Positions 20,514 through 30,912 of a stretch of 64,000 nucleotides of DNA are shown piece by piece. Source of the stretch: Hyphococcus sp. (GTDB lineage: Bacteria > Pseudomonadota > Alphaproteobacteria > Caulobacterales > Parvularculaceae); NCBI GenBank assembly GCA_021776245.1, contig JAJFGF010000004.1, positions 1 through 64,000 on the forward strand, written 5' to 3'. The stretch's first letter is position 1, and the number at the start of each line of letters is the position of its first letter. The position numbers and the translations under genes were made by a program. The notes beneath the pieces are model-generated. The model saw nothing but the letters and a program-made list of their open reading frames with translations, was not told the origin of the DNA and ran no database searches.

Positions 20514-20698
20514 GCGGCGCCATCCTGTTGCTTATGTAATGAAATGCCGGGTGGTTCTAACGACCTTTGTGACAACGCGCAACGCGGGATCAAAGGCCGG
20601 AAACGGGCGATTTTGCGGCGGCTTCGTCTGCGCCCCAACCAAAGCCGGTCCCTGGCGACGAAACGGATCATGGCAGGCTGGAATTGGCGACGGCCGGC

Positions 20699-21259
20699 TC
20701 AAACCGCAATGGCGACACCGCCGATATAGGGGTGTAAAAACATATAGATCGCGATCCAGACGACAAACCCGACGCCGACAGCAATAAAATCGTTCGTTAT
20801 CGGGCCCGGCGCCGGTGTCGGCGCGCCGCGTTTTTTGACGGCGATGCGATCAATCACCGCAAAGGCCAGAAAACTCCCGAAAAGCGCGATCGAGCGAATG
20901 TCGCCATTCACCAGCAAATGAGCGAAAGCCCAGATCTTGACGCCCGCGAGCATCGGATGCTTCACCGTCGCGGCGAGCCGCCCCGCCGGCAGAGAGGATG
21001 CGGCAAGGAGGATCAACGCCAACAGCATGAAGAGATAGACAAGATACCGCGTCCAGTATGGCGGCGAATAAATCACCGTCCGATCGGCGCCGCCCCAGCC
21101 GACCACAATCAAAAGCAGTCCGATGAGCGCAATAATCGAAAACATGCCCTTATAGGGACCGGCGCCGACGCGCCCGACAAGACCCGCGCGCTGGCGGCGC
21201 AACAATCCCGTAAACAGGTGCGATCCCAAAAATATCGCAAGACCGATGAAAAACAGCAC
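20699..21259 (-). CDS. NnrU family membrane protein
   Basis: Multi-TM; RHP-like KHPMLAGVKIWAFAHLLVNGD motif. Confidence 0.85.
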   Translation of the reverse strand: MLFFIGLAIFLGSHLFTGLLRRQRAGLVGRVGAGPYKGMFSIIALIGLLLIVVGWGGADRTVIYSPPYWTRYLVYLFMLLALILLAASSLPAGRLAATVKHPMLAGVKIWAFAHLLVNGDIRSIALFGSFLAFAVIDRIAVKKRGAPTPAPGPITNDFIAVGVGFVVWIAIYMFLHPYIGGVAIAV

Positions 21260-21288
21260 CGCCGCCTAATCTCCCCTAAAGAGCACGA

Positions 21289-21816
21289 TCAGTCGCCTTC
21301 AAACTCTACCAGCGAGACAACCCGCTTGCCCAATTCGCGCAGCTTTTTCGACCCGCCAAGATCCGGCAGGTCAATAATAAACGAACAGAGCACAATTTCG
21401 GCGCCGGCGCGTTCGAGCAGTTTGATGGATGCCGCAGCCGTCCCTCCGGTTGCGATCAGATCATCCACCAGCAAAACACGGTCGCCTTTTTTGATCGCGT
21501 CCACATGTATTTCAACTTCGTCGACGCCATATTCCAGCTCGTAACTTTCAGCGATGGTTTTGTGTGGCAGTTTGCCTTTTTTGCGGATCGGCACAAAGCC
21601 GACGCAAAGCTGGTGAGCGATGGCGCCGCCAAGGATGAAGCCTCGCGCCTCTATGCCGGCGACTTTGTCGATCTTGGCGCCGGCCAATGGCTGCACAAGC
21701 TCATCAACGGCGCGGCGAAAACCGCGCGCATCCGCCAAAAGAGTCGTGATATCCCGGAACATAATTCCGGGTTTCGGGTAATCCGGTATAGTGCGGATAA
21801 CCGATTTTAAATCCAT
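21289..21816 (-). CDS. apt: Adenine phosphoribosyltransferase
   Basis: [54 protein letters not shown]. Confidence 0.97.
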   Translation of the reverse strand: MDLKSVIRTIPDYPKPGIMFRDITTLLADARGFRRAVDELVQPLAGAKIDKVAGIEARGFILGGAIAHQLCVGFVPIRKKGKLPHKTIAESYELEYGVDEVEIHVDAIKKGDRVLLVDDLIATGGTAAASIKLLERAGAEIVLCSFIIDLPDLGGSKKLRELGKRVVSLVEFEGD

Positions 21817-22023
21817 GACCGAGCCCCATCAATAACAAAAATCACAATGACGGAGTCGGGGCCGCCGGGCAATGATTGAGTTGTTAACCATAGGCGCTCG
21901 GTTCATCCTGTGGGGCAAACGCCTTACCCCACGCGGCTTGCCCTTTTGACCAATCACGCCATGTTGCCGGCTGGGGATAATTGCCAAGGTCAGAAACACC
22001 GGAAATACGCGAGGAGATTGATC

Positions 22024-24096
22024 GTGAAACGACTTTTACTATGCAGCGCCGCCGCGCTGGCGCTTGTCGCCTGTGGTGAAAAATCGGCGCAAAATAACGC
22101 CGAATCGAGCGCTTCGACCGCGCAGCCAGCGGCGAGCGCTGCTGCGCCGGAGCTTGGCGCATGGGGCGTGGAAATCGATTATATCGACGGCACCGTGGAC
22201 GCCGGCGATGATTTTTACCGGCATGTCAGCGGCAAGTGGCTTGATACATTCGAAATTCCGGAAGAATTTTCGAGCTATGGATCATTCACCGTGCTGTTCG
22301 AGAGATCAGAAGAACGCGTCCGGCAAATCATTGAAGACGCGGCGAACGGGAACAACGCCCCGGGATCAGTCGAGCAGAAAATCGGCGACACATTTGCCAG
22401 CTTTATTGATGTCGATGCAATTAACGCTGCTGGCCTCGACCCTGTCGCAGATGATCTTGCGTTTATCGACGGTCTCACCAGTCATGACGATGTGGCGCGG
22501 GCCATGGCGCGCAGCGATTTGAGCCTCAACTCCTTCCTTGGTTGGTGGATTGATGTCGATTCGAAGAAAACTGATCGTTATATCGTTTATCTGACGCAGT
22601 CGGGTCTTGGCATGCCAAACCGCGATTATTATCTCGACGAAAAATTCGCCGACAAACGCCCGAAATATAAAGCTTATATCGAGCAAATGCTGACGGCGTC
22701 CGGATCAGATGACGCCGGGACTAAGGCGCAGGCAATTTACGATTTGGAGTTGCGCATGGCTGAGGTCCATTGGGAGCCCGCCAAACGCCGTAACCGCGAT
22801 CTCACCTATAATCTGAAAACAGCTGAGGAGCTTGCCGCTTATGCGCCGGGCGTTTCATGGCCTGCAGTTTTTGAAGCGGGCGGCCTTGGCGCTCAAAACG
22901 AATTTGTCGTTCGCGAAGACGATGCAATCCAGAAGCTTGCTGCGATCTTCAGCGAAACGCCCGTTGAAACCTGGCGCGATTATCTTCGCTATCATCATTT
23001 AAGAAATAACGCTGGCGTCCTGCCGTCGACATTCGACGAAGCGACATTCGCTTTCTTCAGTACAGAACTGCGCGGTACGCCAAAACAACGCGAGCGATGG
23101 AAGCGCGGCGTCGCTACAGTCAATGGGGCGTTAGGCGAAGCCGTCGGCCAGGTTTATGTGGACCGGCATTTTCCGGCAGCGTCAAAAGCGGAAATGGACG
23201 CCCTTGTCGGCAATCTTCGCAGTGCGCTCGATGAACGGCTCGACACCTTGCCGTGGATGAGTGAAACAACCAAAGCACAGGCCCACGCAAAGCTCGAAAA
23301 ATTCACGCCAAAGATCGGCTATCCCGAAAAATGGCAAGACTATTCAGATTTTGAGGTTGTGCGCGGCGACGCTTACGCCAATGCGAAAGCCGCAAATGTT
23401 TTTGCATGGAACGATCAGCTGTCAAAACTCGGCAATCCTATCGACAAAACTGAATGGTTCATGAACCCGCAAACTGTAAACGCCTATTACAGCCCCAACC
23501 GCAATGAAATCGTGTTTCCAGCGGCAATATTGCAGGCGCCGTTTTTTGATCCCGGCGCCGATCCGGCGGTAAATTATGGCGGCATCGGCGCTGTCATCGG
23601 TCACGAAATCGGCCATGGATTCGATGACCAGGGCCGCAAGTCCGATGGTGACGGTATGTTGCGCGATTGGTGGACGGAAGAGGACGCAAAAAACTTCAAG
23701 AAGCTCACCGACCGGCTGGGGGCTCAATATGCGACCTACGAAGCCATCGAAGGATTTCCCGTCAATCCGGAACTCACCATGGGTGAAAATATCGGCGACA
23801 TCGGCGGTCTGGCTATGGCCTATCACGCTTACAAGCTTTCTTTGAACGGCGAAGAGGCGCCGGTCATTGACGGTTACACCGGCGACCAGCGATTTTTTCT
23901 GGCCTGGGCGCAAGTCTGGAAGCGGATCGTGCGCGAGGAGCGCCTGAAAAATCAGGTCACGACCGATCCACACGCCCCCGCGCAATTCCGCGTCAACGGC
24001 GTCGTGCGCAATATGGACGCCTGGTACGATGCTTTTAACGTCAACGAGGAACACGAGCTTTACCTGCCGCCGGAAGAGCGCGTGCAGATTTGGTAA
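22024..24096 (+). CDS. M13 family metallopeptidase (neprilysin-like lipoprotein)
   Basis: GTG start with lipobox ALALVACGE; zinc motif VIGHEIGHGFDDQGRKSDGDG; MGENIGDIGGLAMAY. Confidence 0.95.
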   Translation: MKRLLLCSAAALALVACGEKSAQNNAESSASTAQPAASAAAPELGAWGVEIDYIDGTVDAGDDFYRHVSGKWLDTFEIPEEFSSYGSFTVLFERSEERVRQIIEDAANGNNAPGSVEQKIGDTFASFIDVDAINAAGLDPVADDLAFIDGLTSHDDVARAMARSDLSLNSFLGWWIDVDSKKTDRYIVYLTQSGLGMPNRDYYLDEKFADKRPKYKAYIEQMLTASGSDDAGTKAQAIYDLELRMAEVHWEPAKRRNRDLTYNLKTAEELAAYAPGVSWPAVFEAGGLGAQNEFVVREDDAIQKLAAIFSETPVETWRDYLRYHHLRNNAGVLPSTFDEATFAFFSTELRGTPKQRERWKRGVATVNGALGEAVGQVYVDRHFPAASKAEMDALVGNLRSALDERLDTLPWMSETTKAQAHAKLEKFTPKIGYPEKWQDYSDFEVVRGDAYANAKAANVFAWNDQLSKLGNPIDKTEWFMNPQTVNAYYSPNRNEIVFPAAILQAPFFDPGADPAVNYGGIGAVIGHEIGHGFDDQGRKSDGDGMLRDWWTEEDAKNFKKLTDRLGAQYATYEAIEGFPVNPELTMGENIGDIGGLAMAYHAYKLSLNGEEAPVIDGYTGDQRFFLAWAQVWKRIVREERLKNQVTTDPHAPAQFRVNGVVRNMDAWYDAFNVNEEHELYLPPEERVQIW

Positions 24097-24114
24097 AATA
24101 ATTTTCGAGCAAGT

Positions 24115-24150
24115 ATAAAAATGGAGCCTTTTTAGGCTCCATTTTTTATC
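24115..24150. terminator. Bidirectional terminator between convergent genes
   Basis: aaaaatggagcc-ttttta-ggctccatttttt. Confidence 0.85.
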
Positions 24151-24172
24151 GTATCGCGTTTGCGGAAAATTT

Positions 24173-26149
24173 CTATTTGTCTGAGCCAGGCTGCTCTTCC
24201 ACGATGATGTCGCTTGGCAGCTCTATGTCAAATATCTCAGCGAAGAACAAAACAACCGCCTCACTGAGCGCCTTACGGTTCGATCTCTTTTTGAACCCAT
24301 GACCTTCGTCTTTTGCCAGCATAAACCAGGGCTCGCCGCCATTGGCCCGCACAGCGTCAAAAATTTGCTGGGACTCTGACGCCGGCACCCGCGGATCATT
24401 GAGGCCTTGCGCGATCAAAATCGGTTTGGAAAGCTTATCCGCCTGGCGTAACGGCGAAATTGATCGAAGAAATGCGCGCATTTCCGGATCACGCTCATCG
24501 CCATACTCGGCGCGCCGCAAATTACGCCGATAGGCGGCGGTGTTTTCAAGAAACGTAACGAAATCTGAAATTCCGACAATGTCGACGGCGCCTGCAAGGC
24601 GGTCGCTAAAGTGTAACATCGACGCCAGCGCCATATAGCCGCCATAGGATCCGCCATAGACAATGACACGGCTTTCATCGAGATTCGGCTGCGCGGATAT
24701 CCAGTCTAAAAGGGCGCCAATATCGCGCACGGCGTCCTCGCGTTTGAAACCATTATCGAGTTTCAAATAGGATTTTCCATAGCCCCGTGAGCCGCGAACA
24801 TTCGGAGTTACAACGGCGATGCCCAGCTCATTTACCCAATATTGATAATTGGCGCTAAAAACCGGACGGGCCTGGCCTTCGGGGCCGCCATGAATCCGAA
24901 TAACAACCGGATACGGCCCGGGTCCGTCAGGTTTATAGATGATCGCCGGTATTCGGCGCGGTTCGCCATTGGCGCCATCAAAGGTCGTATAAGAAAAAAA
25001 TTCAGGCTCAGTAAATCCTGCAGGGTCCAGACCGCCAATTTCGCTCAGTGTCCATCGCTTTAAGCTTTCTTTCTGGCCAATATTCAGACTGAATACATCT
25101 CCTGGCGCCGTTGCCGTATTCGCCGTAAAGCCAAGTTGCTTGCCGTCCGGGCTAAAACTAACAGATCGGACGACTGATGGCGGCAGGGCCGGCGCCGGCA
25201 ACGGCCTGTCTTTGCGGGTTCGCACATACAAGGCTGAACGTCCGCCTTCGTTCACGACGAACGCATAAGCTTCACCGGTTGGCGATATCGCAATGCCCTC
25301 CACATCCCACGAAATATCTTCAGTGAGATTTTTGGTTTCGTTGTCAGTGATATTGTAGCGGTGAAGCGACAAATATTCGCCGCTTTCATCGGAAGTGTAA
25401 TAAACAGACACGCCGTCATGGGAAAATTTTGCATCGCCATATGAAATCTTCTTTTGAGATGGATTTATTTGACTAAGCGTTCCGGACGCGATGTCGAGAA
25501 GATGCAAAGTGCTTTCATTGATCGAAATGTAGTTCCGGAGCAAAAGCGTTGCGCCATCCGGCGCCCAGTCCACCGGCGCCCACCAACCATCACCGGTAAA
25601 TACAATTTGTCGACTGTCCGGATTTTCAACCTCCGCAACGACGATCGCGCGCATTGACCCGCCTGTCGTCGTATACCAGGCCAGCCTGCCGCCATCGGGC
25701 GACCAGATCACCGACCCCTTGCGGCCAACACCGTCTGAAAGCCGGCGCGCAAATGCAATCGTCCGGTCAAACACATAGATCTGGAAGTTCTCATCGCCGC
25801 CGCTGTCCCGGGCGAATGCAAAGAAGTTCGAATTGGTGGGCGACGGCGCCAGGTCGACGACCGGGTCGTCGTAAAAAGTCAGCTGTCGCCGGGCGCCGCC
25901 AGGCGCTTCTACCACATGCGCCTGCGGCGTCTCGCCGAAACCGGTGACCACATAAAGGCCTGCGCCGTCAGCCGGCCACCCTCCAATGCTTGCTGCGCGC
26001 GCATTTTGATATTGCCCCAGCCGCTCTCGAAGCGCCGGCGGCGGCTCGGGTATGTTCTCGGTAACCAGATTGCCGCGTTCGACGCGCTCAGCGGAGGCTG
26101 CGCCCGTCACGAGGATGCAGGCCAAAATTGTCAGGATCGAATATTTCAC
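24173..26149 (-). CDS. S9 family prolyl oligopeptidase-type peptidase
   Basis: [14 protein letters not shown] nucleophile elbow, [10 protein letters not shown], propeller domain; likely GTG start with signal peptide [20 protein letters not shown]. Confidence 0.94.
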   Translation of the reverse strand: MKYSILTILACILVTGAASAERVERGNLVTENIPEPPPALRERLGQYQNARAASIGGWPADGAGLYVVTGFGETPQAHVVEAPGGARRQLTFYDDPVVDLAPSPTNSNFFAFARDSGGDENFQIYVFDRTIAFARRLSDGVGRKGSVIWSPDGGRLAWYTTTGGSMRAIVVAEVENPDSRQIVFTGDGWWAPVDWAPDGATLLLRNYISINESTLHLLDIASGTLSQINPSQKKISYGDAKFSHDGVSVYYTSDESGEYLSLHRYNITDNETKNLTEDISWDVEGIAISPTGEAYAFVVNEGGRSALYVRTRKDRPLPAPALPPSVVRSVSFSPDGKQLGFTANTATAPGDVFSLNIGQKESLKRWTLSEIGGLDPAGFTEPEFFSYTTFDGANGEPRRIPAIIYKPDGPGPYPVVIRIHGGPEGQARPVFSANYQYWVNELGIAVVTPNVRGSRGYGKSYLKLDNGFKREDAVRDIGALLDWISAQPNLDESRVIVYGGSYGGYMALASMLHFSDRLAGAVDIVGISDFVTFLENTAAYRRNLRRAEYGDERDPEMRAFLRSISPLRQADKLSKPILIAQGLNDPRVPASESQQIFDAVRANGGEPWFMLAKDEGHGFKKRSNRKALSEAVVLFFAEIFDIELPSDIIVEEQPGSDK

Positions 26150-26274
26150 TATCGCCTCCACCACACCGGCGGAATTATAGGCGCCTGGAACCTGAATGGC
26201 ACGGGGGCGATCCTTCCCATTTAAGTGTTCACAGGACTTGGGCTTTTTGCAGCGCGGCATTATGCTGCACCGCG

Positions 26275-28128
26275 ATGACACCAAAAGAACAAATCCGTGA
26301 AGCCTTCAAACGCGCCCTGTTACACACAACAAAGGCGCTGTCGGCGCAACGTGACATTGAGGTCGCTTTTGGCGGCGAGCACGCCGCCGTCCAAGGCAAC
26401 ACAGCGCGTATCCCGCTGCCGGCCCGGGAGCTTGATCCGCTGGCCGCAGCAAATGCCCGCGGCGAAGGCGACGCCGCGGCGCTCCGTCTTGCACATCACA
26501 ATCCCCGCGCCCATCAAAAACTGGCCCCAAAAGGCGCCGAAGCGCGTGCGGTTTTTGCTGCGCTGGAAAATGCCCGGTGCGAATCTATCGGCGCTATCGC
26601 CCTTAAAGGCGTCGGCGATAATCTCGCGGCATCGCTTGAAAAGACGATCGCCGACAAAGGCTATGAACGCCTAAGCACGAATGACACTGCGCCCGTCGCT
26701 GATGTCGCGGCGTTATTATTGCGCGAGCGATTGACGGGCCGCCCTGCGCCGCCATCAGCGGCGCCGATCATGGAAAACTGGCGCGAGAATCTCGAAAGCC
26801 GCGCCGGCGCTGCGCTTGACGCGCTTGCGGCCGCCGCTGACCTCGACGATCAGGAAGCTTTTGCGGCGCTTGCCCGCAATTTCATTCGTGACCTCGATCT
26901 TGATGACGATGATCAGGGCGATGAAAACAGCGAAGATGAAAGCGACGGCGACGAAGACGAGGACAGCGACCGGGAAGATGGCGAAAACGACGACGACGAA
27001 GGCGCCGCTGACATGCCCGAGGACCCTGGCGCCGGCGACAGCGAGGATGACGATGCTGACATTTCCGAAGAGGAAATGGACGGCTCATTCGAAGATGATG
27101 ACGGCGCTGCGGAAAACGCGAAAATCTCGTCACTTCGCACCAATTTCGAAGGCGACAGCGGCGAGGCCTACAAACCCTATACGACTGAATTTGACGAAAT
27201 CGCCGACGCAGCTGAACTTTGCGATGCGGAAGAATTGCAACGGTTGCGACGCACGCTTGATCGGCAGCTGGAAAACCTGCATGCGGTTGTAGCCCGGCTT
27301 GCAAACAAACTGCAGCGCAAATTGATGGCGCAGCAAAACAGAAGCTGGGTATTTGATCTTGATGAAGGCGTACTCGACGCCGCGCGGCTCGCACGCGTAA
27401 TCGTCGATCCGATGCAGCCCCTGTCATACAAGATGGAACGCGAGCAGGATTTCCGCGACACGGTGGTAACGCTGTTAATTGATAATTCCGGCTCAATGCG
27501 CGGCCGGCCAATTACAATCGCTGCAATCTGCGCAGATATTCTGGCGCGGACATTGGAACGCTGCGGCGTCAAAGTCGAAATTCTCGGCTTTACGACTCGC
27601 GCCTGGAAAGGCGGCCAGGCCCGTGAAAAATGGGTCGAAGCCGGTCGACCGGCAAAACCGGGACGCCTCAATGATCTGCGTCATGTTATTTACAAGTCCG
27701 CAGACGCGCCATGGCGGCGTGCGCGCACATCCCTTGGCCTGATGATGAAAGAGGGTTTGCTGAAGGAAAATATCGACGGCGAAGCGCTTCTATGGGCGCA
27801 TTCGCGCCTGCTCGGCAGACCTGAAGCGCGGCGCATTATGATGGTGATCTCTGACGGCGCCCCGGTCGACGATACGACTTCATCTTCGAATGGCGGGGCT
27901 TATCTTGAGCGCCATCTGCGGGAAGTAATCCACTATATTGAAAATCGCTCGCCGGTCGAATTACTGGCAATCGGCATTGGTCATGATGTGACGCGATATT
28001 ATCGCCGGGCGCTGACCATCGTCGACGTAGAACAGCTTGGCGGCGCCATGATCGACAAGCTCGCGGAATTGTTTGACGAAGACGCATTAAGACGTTCGGA
28101 CCGCCGTTCCCGCGGGCGCGCCGCTTAG
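26275..28128 (+). CDS. cobT: Aerobic cobaltochelatase subunit CobT
   Basis: Acidic central linker, VWA-type [17 protein letters not shown], start [15 protein letters not shown]. Confidence 0.95.
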   Translation: MTPKEQIREAFKRALLHTTKALSAQRDIEVAFGGEHAAVQGNTARIPLPARELDPLAAANARGEGDAAALRLAHHNPRAHQKLAPKGAEARAVFAALENARCESIGAIALKGVGDNLAASLEKTIADKGYERLSTNDTAPVADVAALLLRERLTGRPAPPSAAPIMENWRENLESRAGAALDALAAAADLDDQEAFAALARNFIRDLDLDDDDQGDENSEDESDGDEDEDSDREDGENDDDEGAADMPEDPGAGDSEDDDADISEEEMDGSFEDDDGAAENAKISSLRTNFEGDSGEAYKPYTTEFDEIADAAELCDAEELQRLRRTLDRQLENLHAVVARLANKLQRKLMAQQNRSWVFDLDEGVLDAARLARVIVDPMQPLSYKMEREQDFRDTVVTLLIDNSGSMRGRPITIAAICADILARTLERCGVKVEILGFTTRAWKGGQAREKWVEAGRPAKPGRLNDLRHVIYKSADAPWRRARTSLGLMMKEGLLKENIDGEALLWAHSRLLGRPEARRIMMVISDGAPVDDTTSSSNGGAYLERHLREVIHYIENRSPVELLAIGIGHDVTRYYRRALTIVDVEQLGGAMIDKLAELFDEDALRRSDRRSRGRAA

Positions 28129-29309
28129 TTCTTGCGCACCGCCAAAATCTCAAATTCAACGCGGACATTAAGCGCGACGTTTTCTTCGTCGAGCCAGGAG
28201 GACGCAGCGCCGAGATCAAAATCCGTCCTGACCAGGTCAACGCCGCCCGCGGCAATCGCGTTGTCGCCGGTAATGTCCAATGTAAACGGCAGCATAATTT
28301 CCAGCCCGATATCTTTGATCGTCAATGTCCCGACGGCCTCATAGGCGTTGCCGCCAAGACTGTGAATATCGGTTGTAATGAACCGCGCCGCTGGAAATTC
28401 CCGAACACCGAACCATTCCGCGCCAGGCAAGCTCGCATCGCGAAGGTCGTCTCCAGTGGCGGCTGACGCTGTCGGTACTTCGACTTCTATGCTGGACGTC
28501 GTCAAATTATCAGGATCAAAAGATATTCCCGCCGTAAACTGTTCGAAAGCCCCTTCAAATCTGCGGCCTTTTTCCTCACCAATAAAAACCAGACGGCTTG
28601 CGTCATAATCGACGGTCCAATTAGCGCCGACATTTTCGGTCTGAATTGTCGGCTCAAATGCAGCGCTTGCTTGAGGCGCCGGCCCAAACAAATAAAACCC
28701 GCTGGCAGCGCCCAGGGCGCCAAGGATTACAGCAATTGAGGCCCATTGCCCGCGGCTGCGCGGCATCATGCTTTGTAAAACGCCGTCGCGGTTGAAGAAC
28801 TGGTGCTTGAGGGCGGCGCCCACATGGAGGGCAAGCAGGCCAAGGATCGCAAAAGCCAAATATTCGTGGACTTCCTTGAGAATATCTTCGACGCCCTTAC
28901 GATTCGCGACACCGTCAAAAAACGGCAAATGCGGGACGCCAGCCAGACCAAACCATTTGGTTGGAATATCTGTCGGCGACGCTGACACCATTGCCCACCC
29001 GGCGAGCGGCGTCAGGAATATCAGCGCGTAGAACGCCCAATGCGTCGCGCGCGCGACCAGCTTTTGCCATGAGGGCATATCGCCAGGCAAGGCAGGCGGG
29101 CGGTGCGAAAACCGCCATCCAAGCCTGACAAATGTTAGTGCGAGAATTGTCAGGCCAGAGGATTTGTGAAGCTGATAGAGGTCGAACTTTATTGGCGAAA
29201 TATTGGGCAGCTTGTGCATATAGAGGCCGACGGCGACTTGCCCGACGATAAGGATGGCAATCGCCCAGTGCAGGGCGACGGCAACCGATGTGTATCGCGG
29301 ACTTTCCAT
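28125..29309 (-). CDS. Cytochrome b561 domain fused to YceI domain
   Basis: N-terminal di-heme b561 TM region ([24 protein letters not shown]) and C-terminal YceI lipocalin-like domain ([28 protein letters not shown]). Confidence 0.92.
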   Translation of the reverse strand: MESPRYTSVAVALHWAIAILIVGQVAVGLYMHKLPNISPIKFDLYQLHKSSGLTILALTFVRLGWRFSHRPPALPGDMPSWQKLVARATHWAFYALIFLTPLAGWAMVSASPTDIPTKWFGLAGVPHLPFFDGVANRKGVEDILKEVHEYLAFAILGLLALHVGAALKHQFFNRDGVLQSMMPRSRGQWASIAVILGALGAASGFYLFGPAPQASAAFEPTIQTENVGANWTVDYDASRLVFIGEEKGRRFEGAFEQFTAGISFDPDNLTTSSIEVEVPTASAATGDDLRDASLPGAEWFGVREFPAARFITTDIHSLGGNAYEAVGTLTIKDIGLEIMLPFTLDITGDNAIAAGGVDLVRTDFDLGAASSWLDEENVALNVRVEFEILAVRKN

Positions 29310-29314
29310 TGGAT

Positions 29315-29968
29315 TTACTCCGCGGCGTCCACCGGCATGATGAATTCGGCGGAAATGACGATATTCACTTGATCGCTCACCGCCGGAACCGCGTAATCAA
29401 GACCGAACTCGGATCGGTTAACCGCCGCCGTTGCTGAAAACCCGATCTTGTAGAGGTTTCCTCGCTCGTCAAATGAACCTTTGTTGAAAGTAGCATCAAG
29501 CGTTACTGATTTGGTGACGTCCTTGATTGTCAGATCGCCGGTTATTTTTCCCGTAGTCTCTCCGGTGCGAACAATGCCTGTACTGACAAATGTAATTTCA
29601 TCAAAATTTTCTGTATCGAAGAATCTTTCGCCGGTAAGATGTCCGTCAAAAACATCGACGCCGGAATCGGCCGAAGTTGCATCTATGGTAACGCTCACCG
29701 ATGAGGCCGCCGGGTCTTCTGCGTTCCATTCCAGCGTGGCGTCCCATTCGCGCCAACGGATTTGAGGCCGCGAATAACCAAAATGGTCATAATTGAAGGT
29801 AATATAGCGGTGCCTCTCTTCGGATTTATAGGTTCCAGAAATGGCGCCAAAGTCCTGCACCGTAGCAGCGTCCTCCGCAGCGCCGCCGGTTTGACTACTA
29901 GCCGGCTGTCCGCACGCAGCGAGCGCGATTGCGGCGCCCAACGGCATTATTGATTTATTGAAATTCAT
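29315..29968 (-). CDS. YceI family protein
   Basis: Lipobox-like AIALAACGQ; YITFNYDHFGYS...TGDLTIKDVTKSVTLDATF. Confidence 0.9.
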   Translation of the reverse strand: MNFNKSIMPLGAAIALAACGQPASSQTGGAAEDAATVQDFGAISGTYKSEERHRYITFNYDHFGYSRPQIRWREWDATLEWNAEDPAASSVSVTIDATSADSGVDVFDGHLTGERFFDTENFDEITFVSTGIVRTGETTGKITGDLTIKDVTKSVTLDATFNKGSFDERGNLYKIGFSATAAVNRSEFGLDYAVPAVSDQVNIVISAEFIMPVDAAE

Positions 29969-30083
29969 CTGGAATTCTCCCTTTATCCGGTAAACCCATG
30001 TTCGCCGAGGCGCCGCCAAAACGCAAATTTGGGTGCGACAGCGGCAAGCACCCTCTCTAAGACGTGATCGATGATTTTCCGCA

Positions 30084-30695
30084 TCAATAGCGTGATATAA
30101 TTGCGTCCATGATTGGCCGCGCCCGCTCCAGGGGGTCTTCTTTTGCGGTTCCTACATAGATAAATCCGGCGATACGTTCATTTTCGCCAAGGCCAAGCGC
30201 GGAAATTACCTGTTCGTCATAAGCATACCATTCCGTGATCCACTGCGCCGCAAAGCCATGGGCGCTCGCAGCCAATAACAGATTCTGGCAAACGGCGCCG
30301 GCCGACAATATCTGCTCCCATTCCGGCGTACGATGCGCCGGGCTGACTGAGGAAATGACCGCAATAACAACTGGCGCACGCATGAACCGGTTTTGTTCGC
30401 AGTCAACTCGTTGATCTTCAGCTTCTGGTTCGTTGGCGGCAAAGGCGTTTCTTAACACTTTGCCAAAACGGGCCCTCGCGTCACCTTCGAATATAACAAA
30501 ACGGAACGGCGTGACCCGCCGGTGATCTGGAACCCGCGCCGCAATTGTCAGCATGGTTCGCAAGGCCTTTTCGTCAGGTCCCGGGCTCCCAAGAAAATCG
30601 GCCGGCGTTGAGCGTCGCCGCCAAAGCATTTCAATGGCGTGAGCGCCAGGATGTGCGGCGGGCAGCGCCTCGCCAAGTTCGGGCAATTTCAACAT
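30084..30695 (-). CDS. Nitroreductase family protein
   Basis: MLWRRRSTPADFLGSPGPDEKALRTMLTIAARVPDHRRVTPFRFVIFEG; AAQWITEW. Confidence 0.9.
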   Translation of the reverse strand: MLKLPELGEALPAAHPGAHAIEMLWRRRSTPADFLGSPGPDEKALRTMLTIAARVPDHRRVTPFRFVIFEGDARARFGKVLRNAFAANEPEAEDQRVDCEQNRFMRAPVVIAVISSVSPAHRTPEWEQILSAGAVCQNLLLAASAHGFAAQWITEWYAYDEQVISALGLGENERIAGFIYVGTAKEDPLERARPIMDAIISRY

Positions 30696-30750
30696 TTTTT
30701 CTCCGTCAAGCGGCATCCGCATCTTGGCAAAAAGCCGCCGCCTGCTATGG

Positions 30751-30798
30751 ACCTAGAGCATAATGCGTGATTATGGAATCACGCATTATGCTCTAGGT
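30751..30798. repeat. Perfect inverted repeat, 22-bp arms with 4-nt loop
   Basis: acctagagcataatgcgtgatt-atgg-aatcacgcattatgctctaggt. Confidence 0.95.
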
Positions 30799-30808
30799 TT
30801 TTGTTTAC

Positions 30809-30852
30809 GCATCGCTTTTGCCGAAAACCGCTTACACTTTTCGGCGCGATGC
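30809..30852. repeat. Imperfect inverted repeat adjacent to the perfect palindrome
   Basis: gcatcgcttttgccgaaaa...ttttcggcgcgatgc. Confidence 0.65.
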
Positions 30853-30912
30853 TTTACGCCCTGCCCCGGCGCCTTTCCAGGGCCCGGCAATAAATTTGGA
30901 TCAGGAACCCCC

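Noticed and set aside
26913-27143. Ser-rich minus-strand ORF
   Set aside because: Antisense of the acidic linker of CobT, a composition artefact.
30763-30912. Long upstream extension of the E1 fusion ORF
   Set aside because: Its start falls inside the perfect palindrome; MAGAIAASSDG at 30913 is the more plausible start.
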